Assembly: GCA_014529385.2 (NCBI GenBank)
Contig: CM043944.1
Coordinates: forward strand, 172,920,740-172,984,739
Direction: 5' to 3'
DNA length: 64,000 bases
DNA from: Adiantum capillus-veneris
Lineage: Eukaryota; Streptophyta; Polypodiopsida; Polypodiales; Pteridaceae
The notes below the pieces were generated by a model that was not told the DNA's origin, made no database searches, and saw only the letters and a list, made by a program, of their open reading frames with translations. A program made the translations under genes and the position numbers. This document shows, one piece after another, positions 1 through 9,940 of the stretch. The stretch's first letter is position 1. Every line of letters begins with the position of its first letter.

Positions 1-585
1 AACACGTAGGATGTCTGGCCGAAATCTGCAGGTCTTCGTTTTTGAAATTTGAAGTGCCTAATGTGTAGCTCTACTTAATGTGAACGCGTGGATATGCTGC
101 AATGCGAAATCAGATAACATCTGCTCACCCAAACAACCGATGAAGCTCGTAGAAGGAGCTCCCAAAGCCGAACCGTACATGCGTAATGTTGGTATCGGCT
201 TGTAGCTCTAGTCGGGGGCAACATGCTGCACTTCTCCGCACTCGATTCCGACCACCGTAGCACACGTAGCGTCAAGACAAAGCTCACACTCTCTCTCACG
301 TACATAGTACGCTCACTCATAGACTTCAAACTTGTTTTTAAAATGACAAAAGGGGGTTTTTTTTTATTAAGGTCTAAAAGTGGTATATATACCTTACAAA
401 TTCTCAAACCCTAAAGTTTCAAAATCATCCATCTAACTATCAAAACTGGGATACAAGCTGGAAACTTCTGTAAGTTCCAATATTTACAAGGTGAAAAATC
501 GGGTTTTCTTTGACGAATGAATAATTACAAAAAATAATAGTCCGCCGAGTAGTTAGATGCCGTGGGGTGTGTCCAGCTTCTAACA
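1..585 (-). repeat. 3' LTR of element A (partial)
   Basis: Near-identical to 42461-43058, allowing small indels. It ends in CTTCTAACA on the plus strand, so on the element's strand the LTR begins TGTTAGAAG. It directly abuts a polypurine tract at 586-600, which marks it as the 3' LTR. The rest lies beyond the window start. On the minus strand it has an A/T-rich TATATATAC stretch near 380-395 as a possible TATA box. Confidence 0.9.
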
Positions 586-600
586 TCCCCCCCCTCCTTC
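586..600 (-). other. 3' polypurine tract of element A
   Basis: On the minus strand this reads GAAGGAGGGGGGGGA immediately before the LTR start TGTTAG. This is the expected plus-strand DNA priming site of an LTR retrotransposon. Confidence 0.85.
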
Positions 601-633
601 ATGTCATCCCCGACATGGCCTTGATCCTTTGCT

Positions 634-2244
634 TCATTTTATAGTCTCCCACATTTTATAGCCCTCATTGCCAGCTGGCCCTGAGCTCTCTGCTTCTTCT
701 TGTTGCCGGCCTTTCAACTCCTCTATTTGCTTGAGGAGTGTCTGCTTTTCCGCTTCGGCTTCTCCGCCCATAGTCACGAGGAGGTCATTGAGTTCAGAAT
801 TTACCTTTTCAGCCTCCTCGAGCTTTATCTTTATGCTCTCCAATTCTTCTTGTAGGGCTTTTTTGTTGTCCTCCATTCTGATTTGCATTGCGATAGAACC
901 TTCAGCCATCATCAACCTCTGCTTCTTCTCGAGATTCAACTCCTTCTGGAGTTCTTGCATCTGCTCCTCATATATTTGACTCTCGAAAATCATTTGAGTC
1001 GAGCTTGTAGCTCTAACTCTCGCAGGTGATGCTCGCAGCCTCTGGATGGTTTGATCTTTGACTTTTAATTGGTCCTTGAGCTCAAGGACTTCATCCAGGC
1101 TTGCTTCTTGTTCTATCTCTGCCTTTTCCTTTGCATTCCTCATGGCCTCTACTTCTTTAGTTTCCTCTGCTAGCTGGAGTGTCAGATTATCCCGTTATTT
1201 TTCGGCATCTCGCAATGACTTGCTGAGTTGCAGACACTCTTCTTCAGCTGCTTGCAATCTTTTTGCTGCTGCCTTATTTGCTTCTTCCTTTGCTTGGCAG
1301 TTTTGTAGAGCCGTGGCCAAGCTGGCGTGAAGGTCAGCTTCTCTTTCTTTTTGTCCTTGGCTTTGTGCCCGTAGAATATCTCTTTCCATCTTAGTCTTTT
1401 CTTCGGTGGCCTTTAGAGTTATCAATTCTTCGTCTGATGCCACCGATTGTTCTCTTATTCCAGCTAACATTGTCATCACCACGTCCCAATCATTCGAGGG
1501 CGGGTGCAGGTTTACCGTGTCAGTAGCAATTTCCTTTAGCTCGACTAGCCGAATGCCTAGCATCTGTTCTTTATGCTTTGTTCTTGCCAAGTCGAATGCG
1601 ACTGTGGCAGCTTCTTCCCTTGTATAACCTGCAGCTAGCAGGTCCAAAAATGCATAATATGCCTCCTCGAGCTCTTTTTGTTCAGACGCAGGCTTGGTCT
1701 CTTCTTTGGGCTCAGGTTCTGGCCTTTGCTCTTGCTCCTCAACCTAGTGTTCTTCTTGATTGTCCCCAGCCTCCCTATCTTCTGGTGGAGGGCTGCTAGG
1801 ACGTGGTGATGGTGGTGGTGATGGCTGTGGGCTGGGTTTAGGGCTATCTGGTAAAGCTACACGTTTGCCCTTAAAGTCTCTATCTGCTTTCGTTTTTCTT
1901 TCCCTTTCTTGGTTTTCTTGTTCATCTAGCAATGTCTGCCTTATCTGCTCCACTTCTTCCTCGGTGAAAGGGACATGGGGAATTTTTTCCGCTACAGCAT
2001 CAAGAATCTCGAAATTCTTGATATAGTCTTCAAAGCGGTCCCTCTGCACTCTTCTGGAGGATCCGGACATAGACTCGAGAGATGGCTTCCATAATTCGTT
2101 TAAATCACCCTTGAGAGCTCTTTCTGCTCGGAAACTCTCCATCAGCCTCTCGAGTCTAGCCGCTTTTTGTGATCTTGTCTCTTTGGCCAGCACTTGAGCA
2201 GATTCCTTTTTTCCTTTCTTCTGCTCAGGTTGCTCCTCTGCCAC
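634..2244 (-). pseudogene. Extra 3' ORF of element A, coiled-coil part
   Basis: One minus-strand frame of about 537 codons runs from 2244 to 634 with two in-frame stops (TAG at 1744-1746, TAA at 1195-1197); sequence on both sides of each stop continues in the same style. The first third is basic, then proline/serine-rich (a PSPQPSPPPSP-like run near 1800-1850). The rest is strongly heptad-like, rich in Glu, Lys, Leu, Gln and Ala, and would form a long coiled coil. It lies downstream of pol and just before the 3' polypurine tract, the place where some plant gypsy elements carry an additional ORF. I see no signal peptide, membrane segment or envelope feature, and I do not recognise a family. 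It could be an element-specific structural protein or a captured host coiled-coil gene. Confidence 0.6.
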
Positions 2245-2286
2245 TGGCTCTAGTCATCTCTTCAACCTTGTAGCCACCCTTGGTGC

Positions 2287-3170
2287 TCATTGTGGCTCGT
2301 CTTCTTTGTCTTCCTTTACCCTTAGCCAGTCATTCTGAGATGGGGGGTCAGGCCACCTTCCCTTGGCGTGTAGTGTTGCATAAATTACCTTGGTTATCAT
2401 TTCTCCTGGCACTATGTAGGTTGGCTTTTGTTCCCCATTTTTACCAAGCTGTCATGTATGTATGACGCATAGTTGATTATCTTTGGGGTGCCTTTTGTCA
2501 TTGCCCAAGTAAACGTTGTGGCAATTGCACCTGGCGGCATCCTGTACTTCTGTGGCCTCTTCGTGCACATGTGGAAGTACTGGTTGTACAATTGGCTCAT
2601 GATCGCCACCTTTGGGTTGGCGATGTCTTCAAAGGTGTAATTGGCCTTTTTCTCTTTGTACACCTTGACTTCATCCCTTCTTTTTGTCACACTGTCTCCC
2701 TGATTGGAGAGATCTAGTGCATGGGCTACAACCCGCTCCATGATTATGATTTCTGTATCGGGTCTGCCGTGCAAATCTGTCACCCTGGCCATTCCATCCT
2801 CTTTGATGCTTGTTACAAACTCCCATACTCTTTTGACGTCCACTCTTGCTGGTATTGCTTCGAAATAGTTATGGAGGTCAATTTTATCCAAGTAGCCGGC
2901 CATTTTGCTTCGGACAAATTCATTGAGCTCTCTTGGCAGCATTGGCAGCTCTATTACATTGTCGTCATTGTCTTTGAACACCCCCTGGTAGATCTTTAGG
3001 TCATTTGACTCTAACAGATCTTCCTGTATCCAGGTGTTGGTAGGCTTTAGTGTTCCCTCTGGAATGACAAATGGTCCACCTCGTCCAGATAATCTTTGAT
3101 TGTCATTCTCTTCTTCTTTGCCGGTGACTTCGAGGCTACCATAGATCCTGTTGCACTCAGCAATCCAAAG
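2287..3170 (-). pseudogene. Extra 3' ORF of element A, N-terminal globular part
   Basis: A minus-strand open frame runs from just after a TAA near 3171 to 2412 (first Met codon at 2981). A change of frame near 2430 lets the reading continue to a TGA at 2287-2289. The product looks globular, with mixed charged and hydrophobic residues; an acidic/Asn-rich start is followed by a region with several Trp, Tyr and His. It probably once joined the coiled-coil segment immediately downstream. There is no obvious ATG at the open 5' end, but a CAACAG/G sequence near 3147-3152 (minus strand) could be a splice acceptor. No known domain is recognised. The frame break makes it a pseudogene in this copy. Confidence 0.45.
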
Positions 3171-3307
3171 TTAGCGTTTTTTCCATATCAGCTGCGAAAC
3201 TGAGTTTTACTTATCCAAATGACTTGAAAATTGGAATTATAGCTTAAAAGGAACTTGTGAAGCTGTGCATGTGCTCACAGTGAAAATCTGACCAAAAAAT
3301 TCCATCT

Positions 3308-4188
3308 AGACATCCTACGCGTAGGATGTCTTTTTCTTCAGAATTGGTTCATACTTGACATGTAGGTAGTGTAAGGCTCATGGAACATGGTTATAAGCTT
3401 GGATTTGAATTTGGATGTCAAAAAGTGGATTTTTGGGCTAATTTAGGTTTTAGGTCACAATTTGGGTAGATTGTCCATCATGGGTAGCAATTGATGTCCA
3501 AATGGGTTGAAACTTGGTAAATGGGCTCAATGCATCATGGTATTGGCTCCTATGATGTCATTTCTTGCACAGAAGGCTAAATTTAAGCTTAAGACATACT
3601 ACGCGTAGGATGTCTATTTCATCAGAATTGCATGAAACTTGTTCTGTGGGTTGTCCTTTGCCTATGGAACATGGCCATGTTCTTGGATTTGAATTTGGAT
3701 AAGATTTGATGCTTGTAGGGCTCTGTGAGGTGTTTTTGGGCTCAAAAATTGTATCTTGAAGGTGTTGGGGGTCAAGAGTGACTAGAATGGCTTCAAAATT
3801 GACATATGGGCTCTTGCTGATGAGGTGATTGAATCTGGAATGACAAAACTTCCCCCCCCCCATGCCAAGAAGGTCAATTAGACATCCTACGCATAGGATG
3901 TCTTATTCCTCATTTTTACTTCCTTACCACACAGAAAGTTAGCTGATGTGTATGTGAATGCGTTGTGCAAGTTTCATGAGATTTGGACAAGATTTGGTAG
4001 GTCAATGGCCCATTAGTGCCTTTATGCCCTAACTTTGCGTTTTTCCATGCATATGAGGTCAAATCTGATCCAAATGTGATGAAACTTAGTATAGGGCTTG
4101 TAAATGTCATTCAGAACATGTGCATGACAAGAATTGTTGGGTTTTGTGCCAAAAAATGCCCTTGAGACATCCTACGCATAGGATGTCT
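3308..4188. repeat. Palindrome-headed tandem array (about 286-bp period) in element A
   Basis: Four copies of a 24-nt palindrome (half-site AGACATCCTACG plus its reverse complement) start at 3308, 3592, 3880 and 4165, giving spacings of 284, 288 and 285. The first is perfect; the others have one change each. Sequence following the first two copies is recognisably related (for example TCAGAATTG soon after the palindrome, then GGATTTGAATTTGGAT about 80 nt on), so these look like diverged tandem units. They lie in the non-coding zone between pol and the extra ORF. Confidence 0.85.
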
Positions 4189-5784
4189 CCTGATGATTTT
4201 TCCAGTGTTAGTGCTCCCAGTGCTTGCGCTTTGCCCCCCTAAGTCCCTTTTGAGCCTAATTTCAATAAAAAAGTCAAATGGATAGAGTATAACTCCATGT
4301 GTGGACTTCAGAGCCTCCGAGCCATTTTTTGACTTTTGGAGTGCTTTTTGGCGATGAAATTCCTCGATGTTGGTCTCCATAGCTTCCCAATCCCTTGGGG
4401 ATCCTTGCCGTATGGTTTTTGTTGACTTTGGCTTCACCGGAGCTCCATTTGGTGATTTATCGCTCTAGAAGCACTCGTGGTTGCGTTTACATACCTTTGA
4501 TGATTTGTGGTGGTCTACCACCATAGGACTTGGTTGTTGATGGTCTAGGAAAGCCGCTCGTGAAGTTTGGTGGCAAACGGACTTGCGGTTTGGCCACAAG
4601 TGCATTTTGACGCTTTGTGTGTCTGATGCCGTTTCTGAGGTTTAGTGCCTCTTCGGGTCACTTTTGGGTCATGCGGGTCATATGGACTTGTCGAGCATGT
4701 CGAGATGCTCCTACCCATAAATTTCGGTAGCATTTGGTCGCCGTTTCGCTGATTTCCCATTTGGTGGCCTCTTGCGGGTTTCTAGGAATTAGGGTTTTTC
4801 CCGATGGTTTCCCACTTCCTTTGGCTATCCAGGACTGGTCTCCTAGACTAGGGTAAGCTTCTGATGAAGTCTTGTTGCTTTTGGGTTAGCCGTTAGGCCG
4901 CCGTTTCTACTTGCAGGTCTCTACCGCTCGCTTTGTGTGTGACCTCTACGCTAGTTTTCGCGACAGAATGACAAACATGCGCGAAAAGCTCAAGGTGGTG
5001 AGCCTACCTCTCATGTCTGGAGCTGGTCGGGTAGACGTGCGCGTCGTAGAAGCTGCTGGAAGGTCGATCCGCTCTAGGTGGCAGAAGCTCTCTCCACAAA
5101 GTCAATAGTGAGAATGAGCTAAAAATGGGGTGAAAATTTCTTATAATGGAGGTCCCCAAACCATTTTTCATGAAATTTGACATGTGTTCCTATCTTTCTG
5201 CGAGATGCAGTTTAGGCTCAAAAATTTCTTGATTTGGACTCTATTTGATCTGTTTACCAGAAATTTGTCATTTCGATCAAAACCTGGCTAAAACACGCTT
5301 TCCGCTCCAGTCTCATAATTGCACCCCCACTGTACCATAGGTTGTTCTTTAGTCATTGGTCATCCCCATATTTTTTGTTTTTCATTACGACTGTTTTTCA
5401 CCTGTTTTTTGTATTTTTGAAGTTTTTCTGCCGAAAATTAGCAAAATTAAAAGGAAAATAGCAAATCAAACCCAAAAAATCCCCAAAATTCATAATAGAT
5501 CACAAACATCACCGAAACACATTATATACACTCTCATGCAAATTTTATGGCCGGATTTCTCTGTTTTACTAATATTTTGCCTAAAAAATGGCTATTTCTA
5601 CTTATATACACACACCTAGGGGCTTGATTTGGCGTTTGGCCCCATATCCTGTAGCTTCATGCTGTATAAGGGCATATATACTTGGGTTACTCCAAAAAAT
5701 TTCGCAATCAAACGTCAACCCTTAAAATAGTTGAAAATCATGCCCTTTTTTGTTGTTTCTGTTATTGGTTCCGCATTGAGAATG
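4189..5784. other. Non-coding zone of element A between pol and the palindrome array
   Basis: No convincing coding frame is seen. The sequence is A/T-rich with short homopolymers. The part nearest pol resembles the sequence downstream of the coding region of element C (around 29290-29480), so it is conserved element sequence rather than host DNA. Confidence 0.5.
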
Positions 5785-5799
5785 CCTCCCCCCCTCCTA
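5785..5799 (-). other. Internal polypurine tract of element A
   Basis: On the minus strand this reads AGGAGGGGGGGAGG, downstream of the last pol-frame codon. The same kind of tract follows the coding region in elements B (38488-38498) and C (29458-29468). It may be an extra plus-strand primer site. Confidence 0.6.
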
Positions 5800-5965
5800 G
5801 TCGGAGTCCTCCCGGACGACAAGGTTTCGCCTCAGAGTATGTGCTGTGAATAGGTTGAAAAAGTCGTGCTAATGCCTGGCCAATTAATGTGGCCCTATTT
5901 TATGCATACTCGGTCAATGCATGGAAAAATTAATGTTGTGCAAGAGAAGGGAACAAGCAAGATGC

Positions 5966-6733
5966 TTATTGGCATTCGCCGTCGAGGTTTCCTGCTTTCT
6001 TTGCAAGTAGCTGTTGTAACTCTACTGCTCTCTGTTTAATTGTCTTTTTGGCAAGAGGCAATTGCTTTGCCGACACTGTTGTTGGAGTCGTATCTGTATC
6101 TGAGGATAGAAATGGCCTGGATGTGATAGCTATGGGCCTTATGGCCTTGGCTTTCCATTGGTGGTTTGGCGCTGCCAACTTTTGCAGATGGTTTGGCACT
6201 TTCTTGTTTGCCATTGGTTTGTCTGTCATCGGCATCCACATATATCGGTTCCCCTTGTTGACCTGCAGATGTCTGCTTTCTATTGTTGCGTGTATCGTAA
6301 GTATTTCCTTTGTCTTTTGCTTTGGTATCCAAATGTGAGTGACATTTGGGTTATGGCTAAGCATTTTCTTTGGGATCCATATCTGCTTGGTTACCTTGGT
6401 TTTGGGTTGCACCGTCTGCTTTGTTGGAATCCGGTTGCTACATTGTTTCTTTCCCGCCATGGCCTTTCTATCGTTCCGCATCCATACTTGCTTACCTTGT
6501 TTTGGTAGCCTAGATTTTGGCAGTGTAGCCGGTGACTTCAGCTGTCTGTAATTAGCATGGTTGGCCTTTACCTGGTTGTTGGTCTCAGGTTTCATGTTGT
6601 TCTTTGATGGTATTTTTTCTTTTGTTGTTGTTGCAGGTGATTGCATGGCTTGCAGTTGATCATGATGGTACTTCTGAGCAAAAGCTATCACCTGTTGTTC
6701 ATGTTCGTGCTGAATTTTGACCGCCTCTGCTTT
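5966..6733 (-). pseudogene. C-terminal W-[IV]-P-K tail of element A polyprotein
   Basis: This minus-strand frame continues that of the second protease-like domain after a TAG at 6734-6736. It is very basic and Gln/Lys/Pro-rich, with short repeated motifs: VWMRN, IWIPKK, IWIPKQ and MWMPM, spaced roughly 15-45 residues apart. The same motif family ends the polyproteins of elements B and C. A nucleic-acid-binding role would fit the charge, but that is inference. A run of alternative frames across the same bases has no such pattern. Confidence 0.65.
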
Positions 6734-7288
6734 CTAGTCTATCTGGACATTGTATGCTTTTTGCCAAGGTTTCCCTAGCATCATTGGTTGTTGTGTGCTT
6801 TCATCTGTCACCACATAGAATTTATGTGGGTAAATATATTGATGTAGCTGTACATGCAATATAGTCCATCCTAATGTTTTCAATGCATGTGATGTGCTAC
6901 TTTCCAGCACTTGGGGAGTAGGATGAAGTTGATCTGTGACTTGGAGATGTTGGTATAATCCGTAAGAGATCAAATTTGCTTGAGCACCCGAATCGAGCAA
7001 GGCTGTTGATTCAACTTGATTGTTGCCCACCTTGACTGTAATTATTGACTCTACTGTTTCCTCCTCCAAGTTCATCAGTTGAATGGCATTGATTCTCAAT
7101 GGTGGTTTACTCTGTTGTTTTTGTCGCAGAAGCCGTCTTTTTGCAATGCGTTCTTGTGCTTCGGCTTGAGCTTCCTCTCGTACTCTCTGTTTTTCCTTCA
7201 TTCTTTCCTTCCCTTGGTGAATTTGTTGGAGCATCTCCTGTGTGAGTGGTAGATGATATCCCACTAATCCAGTTTGGCATTTCTTCAC
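6734..7288 (-). pseudogene. Second aspartic-protease-like domain of element A (after integrase)
   Basis: The segment has the retropepsin active-site signature LLDSGAQANLIS (catalytic Asp codon at 6992-6994), followed by a hydrophobic flap region and a late LGKPW motif that resembles the ILGRPF motif of the first protease. It lies C-terminal to integrase, in a frame shifted from the integrase core by a break near 7290. The stop at 6734-6736 replaces a Trp conserved after the same domain in element B (IDW). It is a fold-level paralogue of the gag-proximal protease at 11.5-11.8 kb. Whether it was ever catalytic is unknown. Confidence 0.75.
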
Positions 7289-7289
7289 C

Positions 7290-8216
7290 TGCTAATGTAG
7301 CAAGCTTGACAGCTCCACTTTGTGATAGATCATGAATCACAAATGGTCCCATCCCTCGCTTTTTTAGTTTCTTGGCATGTTGCTTCAAGGTATAAACAAG
7401 TACGTAATCGCCTGTTTTGAACTCTTTGGTACGCACATGTTTGTCAAAAAAATCCTTTTTTCTTATCTTTTTAGCATAGATCGAAGCGACAACGCGTAAG
7501 CGAAGTTCATCTAGCCTTTCAAGATCATCAATTCTTGAAGAGAGTTCGTGCCCTGTCCATTCCAAGTTTGTTGCTACTCGTAGAGTTGGGATTAAAAACT
7601 CTATGGGTAGTATAGCATTTAGCCCAAACACCATGTTGTATGGTGTTGTTCCTATTGATGTTTTGTAAGCTACCATGTATGCCCATAGTGTTGAGTGTAG
7701 CTATTGATCCCAATCGGTTCTTGATTCTGACACTATTTTAGTGAGAACCGTGCATAGTGTTTTATTCGTGGCCTCCGCTTGCCCATTGGCCTATGGATGG
7801 TATGGTGCTGATTTCCTATGTATGACCATGAATTCCTCTAGTAGATATTCAATGACTTCATTGAGGAAGTGTGTTCCATGGTCACTGACAATTTCTATTG
7901 GTAACCCGTAACATACAAAAACATTCTCATACAAAAATTGAGCTATGGTGCGTGCATCAGCTTTTTGTGTTGCTTTGGCCTCGACCCATTTTGTGAGATA
8001 GTCCATAGCCACAATGATATATTGAGTATGGGTGCGATATGCAGGGGGTGATATAGGTCCCACAAAATCAATGCCCCATTTTGCAAATGCCCTTGCCCCC
8101 ATCATTGGCCTTAATGGAATCTCATATCTTTTGATTGGTACCTTGGTGCATTGACACGCATCACAACGCTTTACAAATTCTTCGGCATCCATGTGCAATG
8201 TGGTCCACCAAATTCT
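7290..8216 (-). pseudogene. Integrase catalytic core and C-terminal domain of element A
   Basis: The integrase core starts with the last two zinc-binding Cys (RCDACQ), then the first catalytic Asp (GIDFVGPIS), the second Asp (IVSDHGTHF) and the Glu (ANGQAEATNK). This is the D,D-35-E triad of LTR retrotransposon integrases, which insert the cDNA into the genome. TAG at 7791-7793 interrupts the core where element B has Gln (PQANGQAE). A further in-frame stop lies near 7702, and a C-terminal GDYVLVY-type beta-barrel region follows to about 7290. It is joined to the upstream zinc-binding region by a frame break near 8215. Confidence 0.85.
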
Positions 8217-9420
8217 GCGGTTAAGACAATTTTTGTCGTCTTATCGCCCGAAAAATGGCCTCCACTTACTCCGCTATGTGCATGTTCTAGAATCAGCAGG
8301 TATTCGCTTTCACTTGCACAGATTCTAAGTTGATTGTCCTTTCCCCGCTTATAGAGTTGATTTTCAATTAACTGAAAGTCACGAGCTTCCAGCTCTATAG
8401 CTTTCTCTCGTTCTCTTGTAATGTTCTCAGGGAACGTTCTAGTGGTTAGGAAGTCAATGATATATTGACTCCATGTAGGTGCTATGTTCACCCGAAACAA
8501 AGTTGCGTGATCCACTGGTCGTTTGGCACTACATATTGCACAATTGGTAACATAAGAATGTGTATCCGCATACATAGTTGGCCAATAAACCCCTAACTGT
8601 TTCAATCTCTGGTGTGTTTTCATTGTTGAACAATGAAATGCACAACTCTGGACATGTGCCTCTTCAAGGTAGCACTCGAATTCTTCCGGATTTATACATA
8701 ATCGTAGGATTAGGTCAGATTCGGGATGATACAGCCGTCCTGCTATCAACTGGAAGTTTTTTGTTTGTGGAATTGTTTGTTGTTTGGATTTACATCCTAT
8801 ATTATCAAACTCACTTCCAAAGGAGAGAATGCTAACTATTTCCTGAGACCATTTGGGTACCATTTCAATGTTGAAAAGATAAGCATCTGGTATGTCATCA
8901 TCTACCCCTTGAGGAGCTTCCCCATTGTGTATTCTTGAAAGATGATCAGCTCGCAGATGGGTTTTACCCTTTTTGAACACCACTGTGAAGTCAAATTCTA
9001 GCAATATAATAAACCAGCGTACAATTCTCCCTGTATTGCAAGGTTTATTTACTAGGTATAAAAGAGCTTGATGATCCGTGAAGAACACAAATTTGTTTGC
9101 AAGCAAATAATGCCGAAATTTCTTTACAGCATAAATCATTCCTAACCCTTCCCTCTCGGTGGTTGTGTAGTTCTTTTCTGCACTGTTTAACTGTCGGCTC
9201 GCATAGCAAACGGGAAAATCCATTGTTCCGTCTCCCGGTTGAGCTAGAATACTTCCAATGGAATATGTTGAAGCATCTATGTGCACATGGAATATCTTTT
9301 CCCAATCTGGTGCCTTTAATACAGGTGCGGATATAAGGTTTTCTTTCAGACTTTGGAATGAAGTTTCACACTCATTGGTCCATTCGAAATTTACTAGAAA
9401 AACGATACAGAGGTTGTGCG
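8217..9420 (-). pseudogene. RNase H and two integrase zinc-binding domains of element A
   Basis: RNase H is visible by HVHIDAS (Asp), TTTEREGLG (Glu) and FFTDHQALLYLVNK (Asp), which degrades RNA in the RNA/DNA hybrid. It is followed by the usual GRIVRW and KKGKTHLRADHLSR linker. Two successive zinc-binding (HHCC) integrase N-terminal segments come next: the first around 8520-8680 (EEAHVQS...CAICSAKR), the second around 8200-8330 (EHAHSGVSGGHF, its Cys pair in the next frame at about 8150-8180). Element B has only one. The 5' end of this frame is preceded by a break from the RT part. Confidence 0.8.
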
Positions 9421-9429
9421 ATAACCACA

Positions 9430-9940
9430 TACATGTATATGAATCTTCAATAATATCCGCAATGCCCCATGAAGGATTGCACTTGTTTTGCATTAGTAGG
9501 CCTGGGCAGGTCTACTATGACTTTGACTTTGTCTAGGTCTGTGGTTATGTCGTTTCTTGAGACAATGTGTCCTAAGATTCATCCTTGCTTAACCATAAAT
9601 ACACACTTTTTCGGGTTTAGACAGATTCGATATGTTCTGCACTTTTCAAAGACCTTTTGCAGATGGTCAATATGTTCCTCTCGCAGAAGAGAGTGTACAC
9701 ACAGGTCATCCATGTAAATTTCTAAGAATATCCTTAGGTATTCCTTGAAAGCGTGAGTCATTAACCTCTGGAAAGTGGCTGGTGCATTTGTTAAGCCAAA
9801 TGGCATAACTCGATATGCATAAATACCCCATTCTGTGGCAAAAGTTGTTTTGTGTTGATCCTCCCTTGCTATTGCCAGTTGGTTGTATCCTGAAAACCCA
9901 TCCAGAAAGGAATAAGCCCGTTCCCGACCACTCGCTCAAG
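9430..9940 (-). pseudogene. Reverse transcriptase palm/fingers of element A
   Basis: The fragment includes MPFGLTNAPATFQRL and the catalytic YMDD box (9705-9716), followed by LNPKKC. It is the polymerase active-site half of RT. It is out of frame with the N-terminal RT segment (break near 9935), contains at least three stops towards its end (for example near 9580) and is out of frame again with RNase H. The copy is dead, though the YMDD itself is preserved. Confidence 0.85.

Noticed and set aside
634-3170. Envelope-like gene in element A
   Set aside because: No signal peptide, membrane segment or cleavage site; the product is a coiled coil. It is kept as an unassigned extra ORF.
3308-4188. 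CRISPR-like array (palindromic repeats at even spacing)
   Set aside because: Plant nuclear context, spacers of about 260 bp that are related to one another, no cas genes, and the repeats lie inside retroelement non-coding regions.
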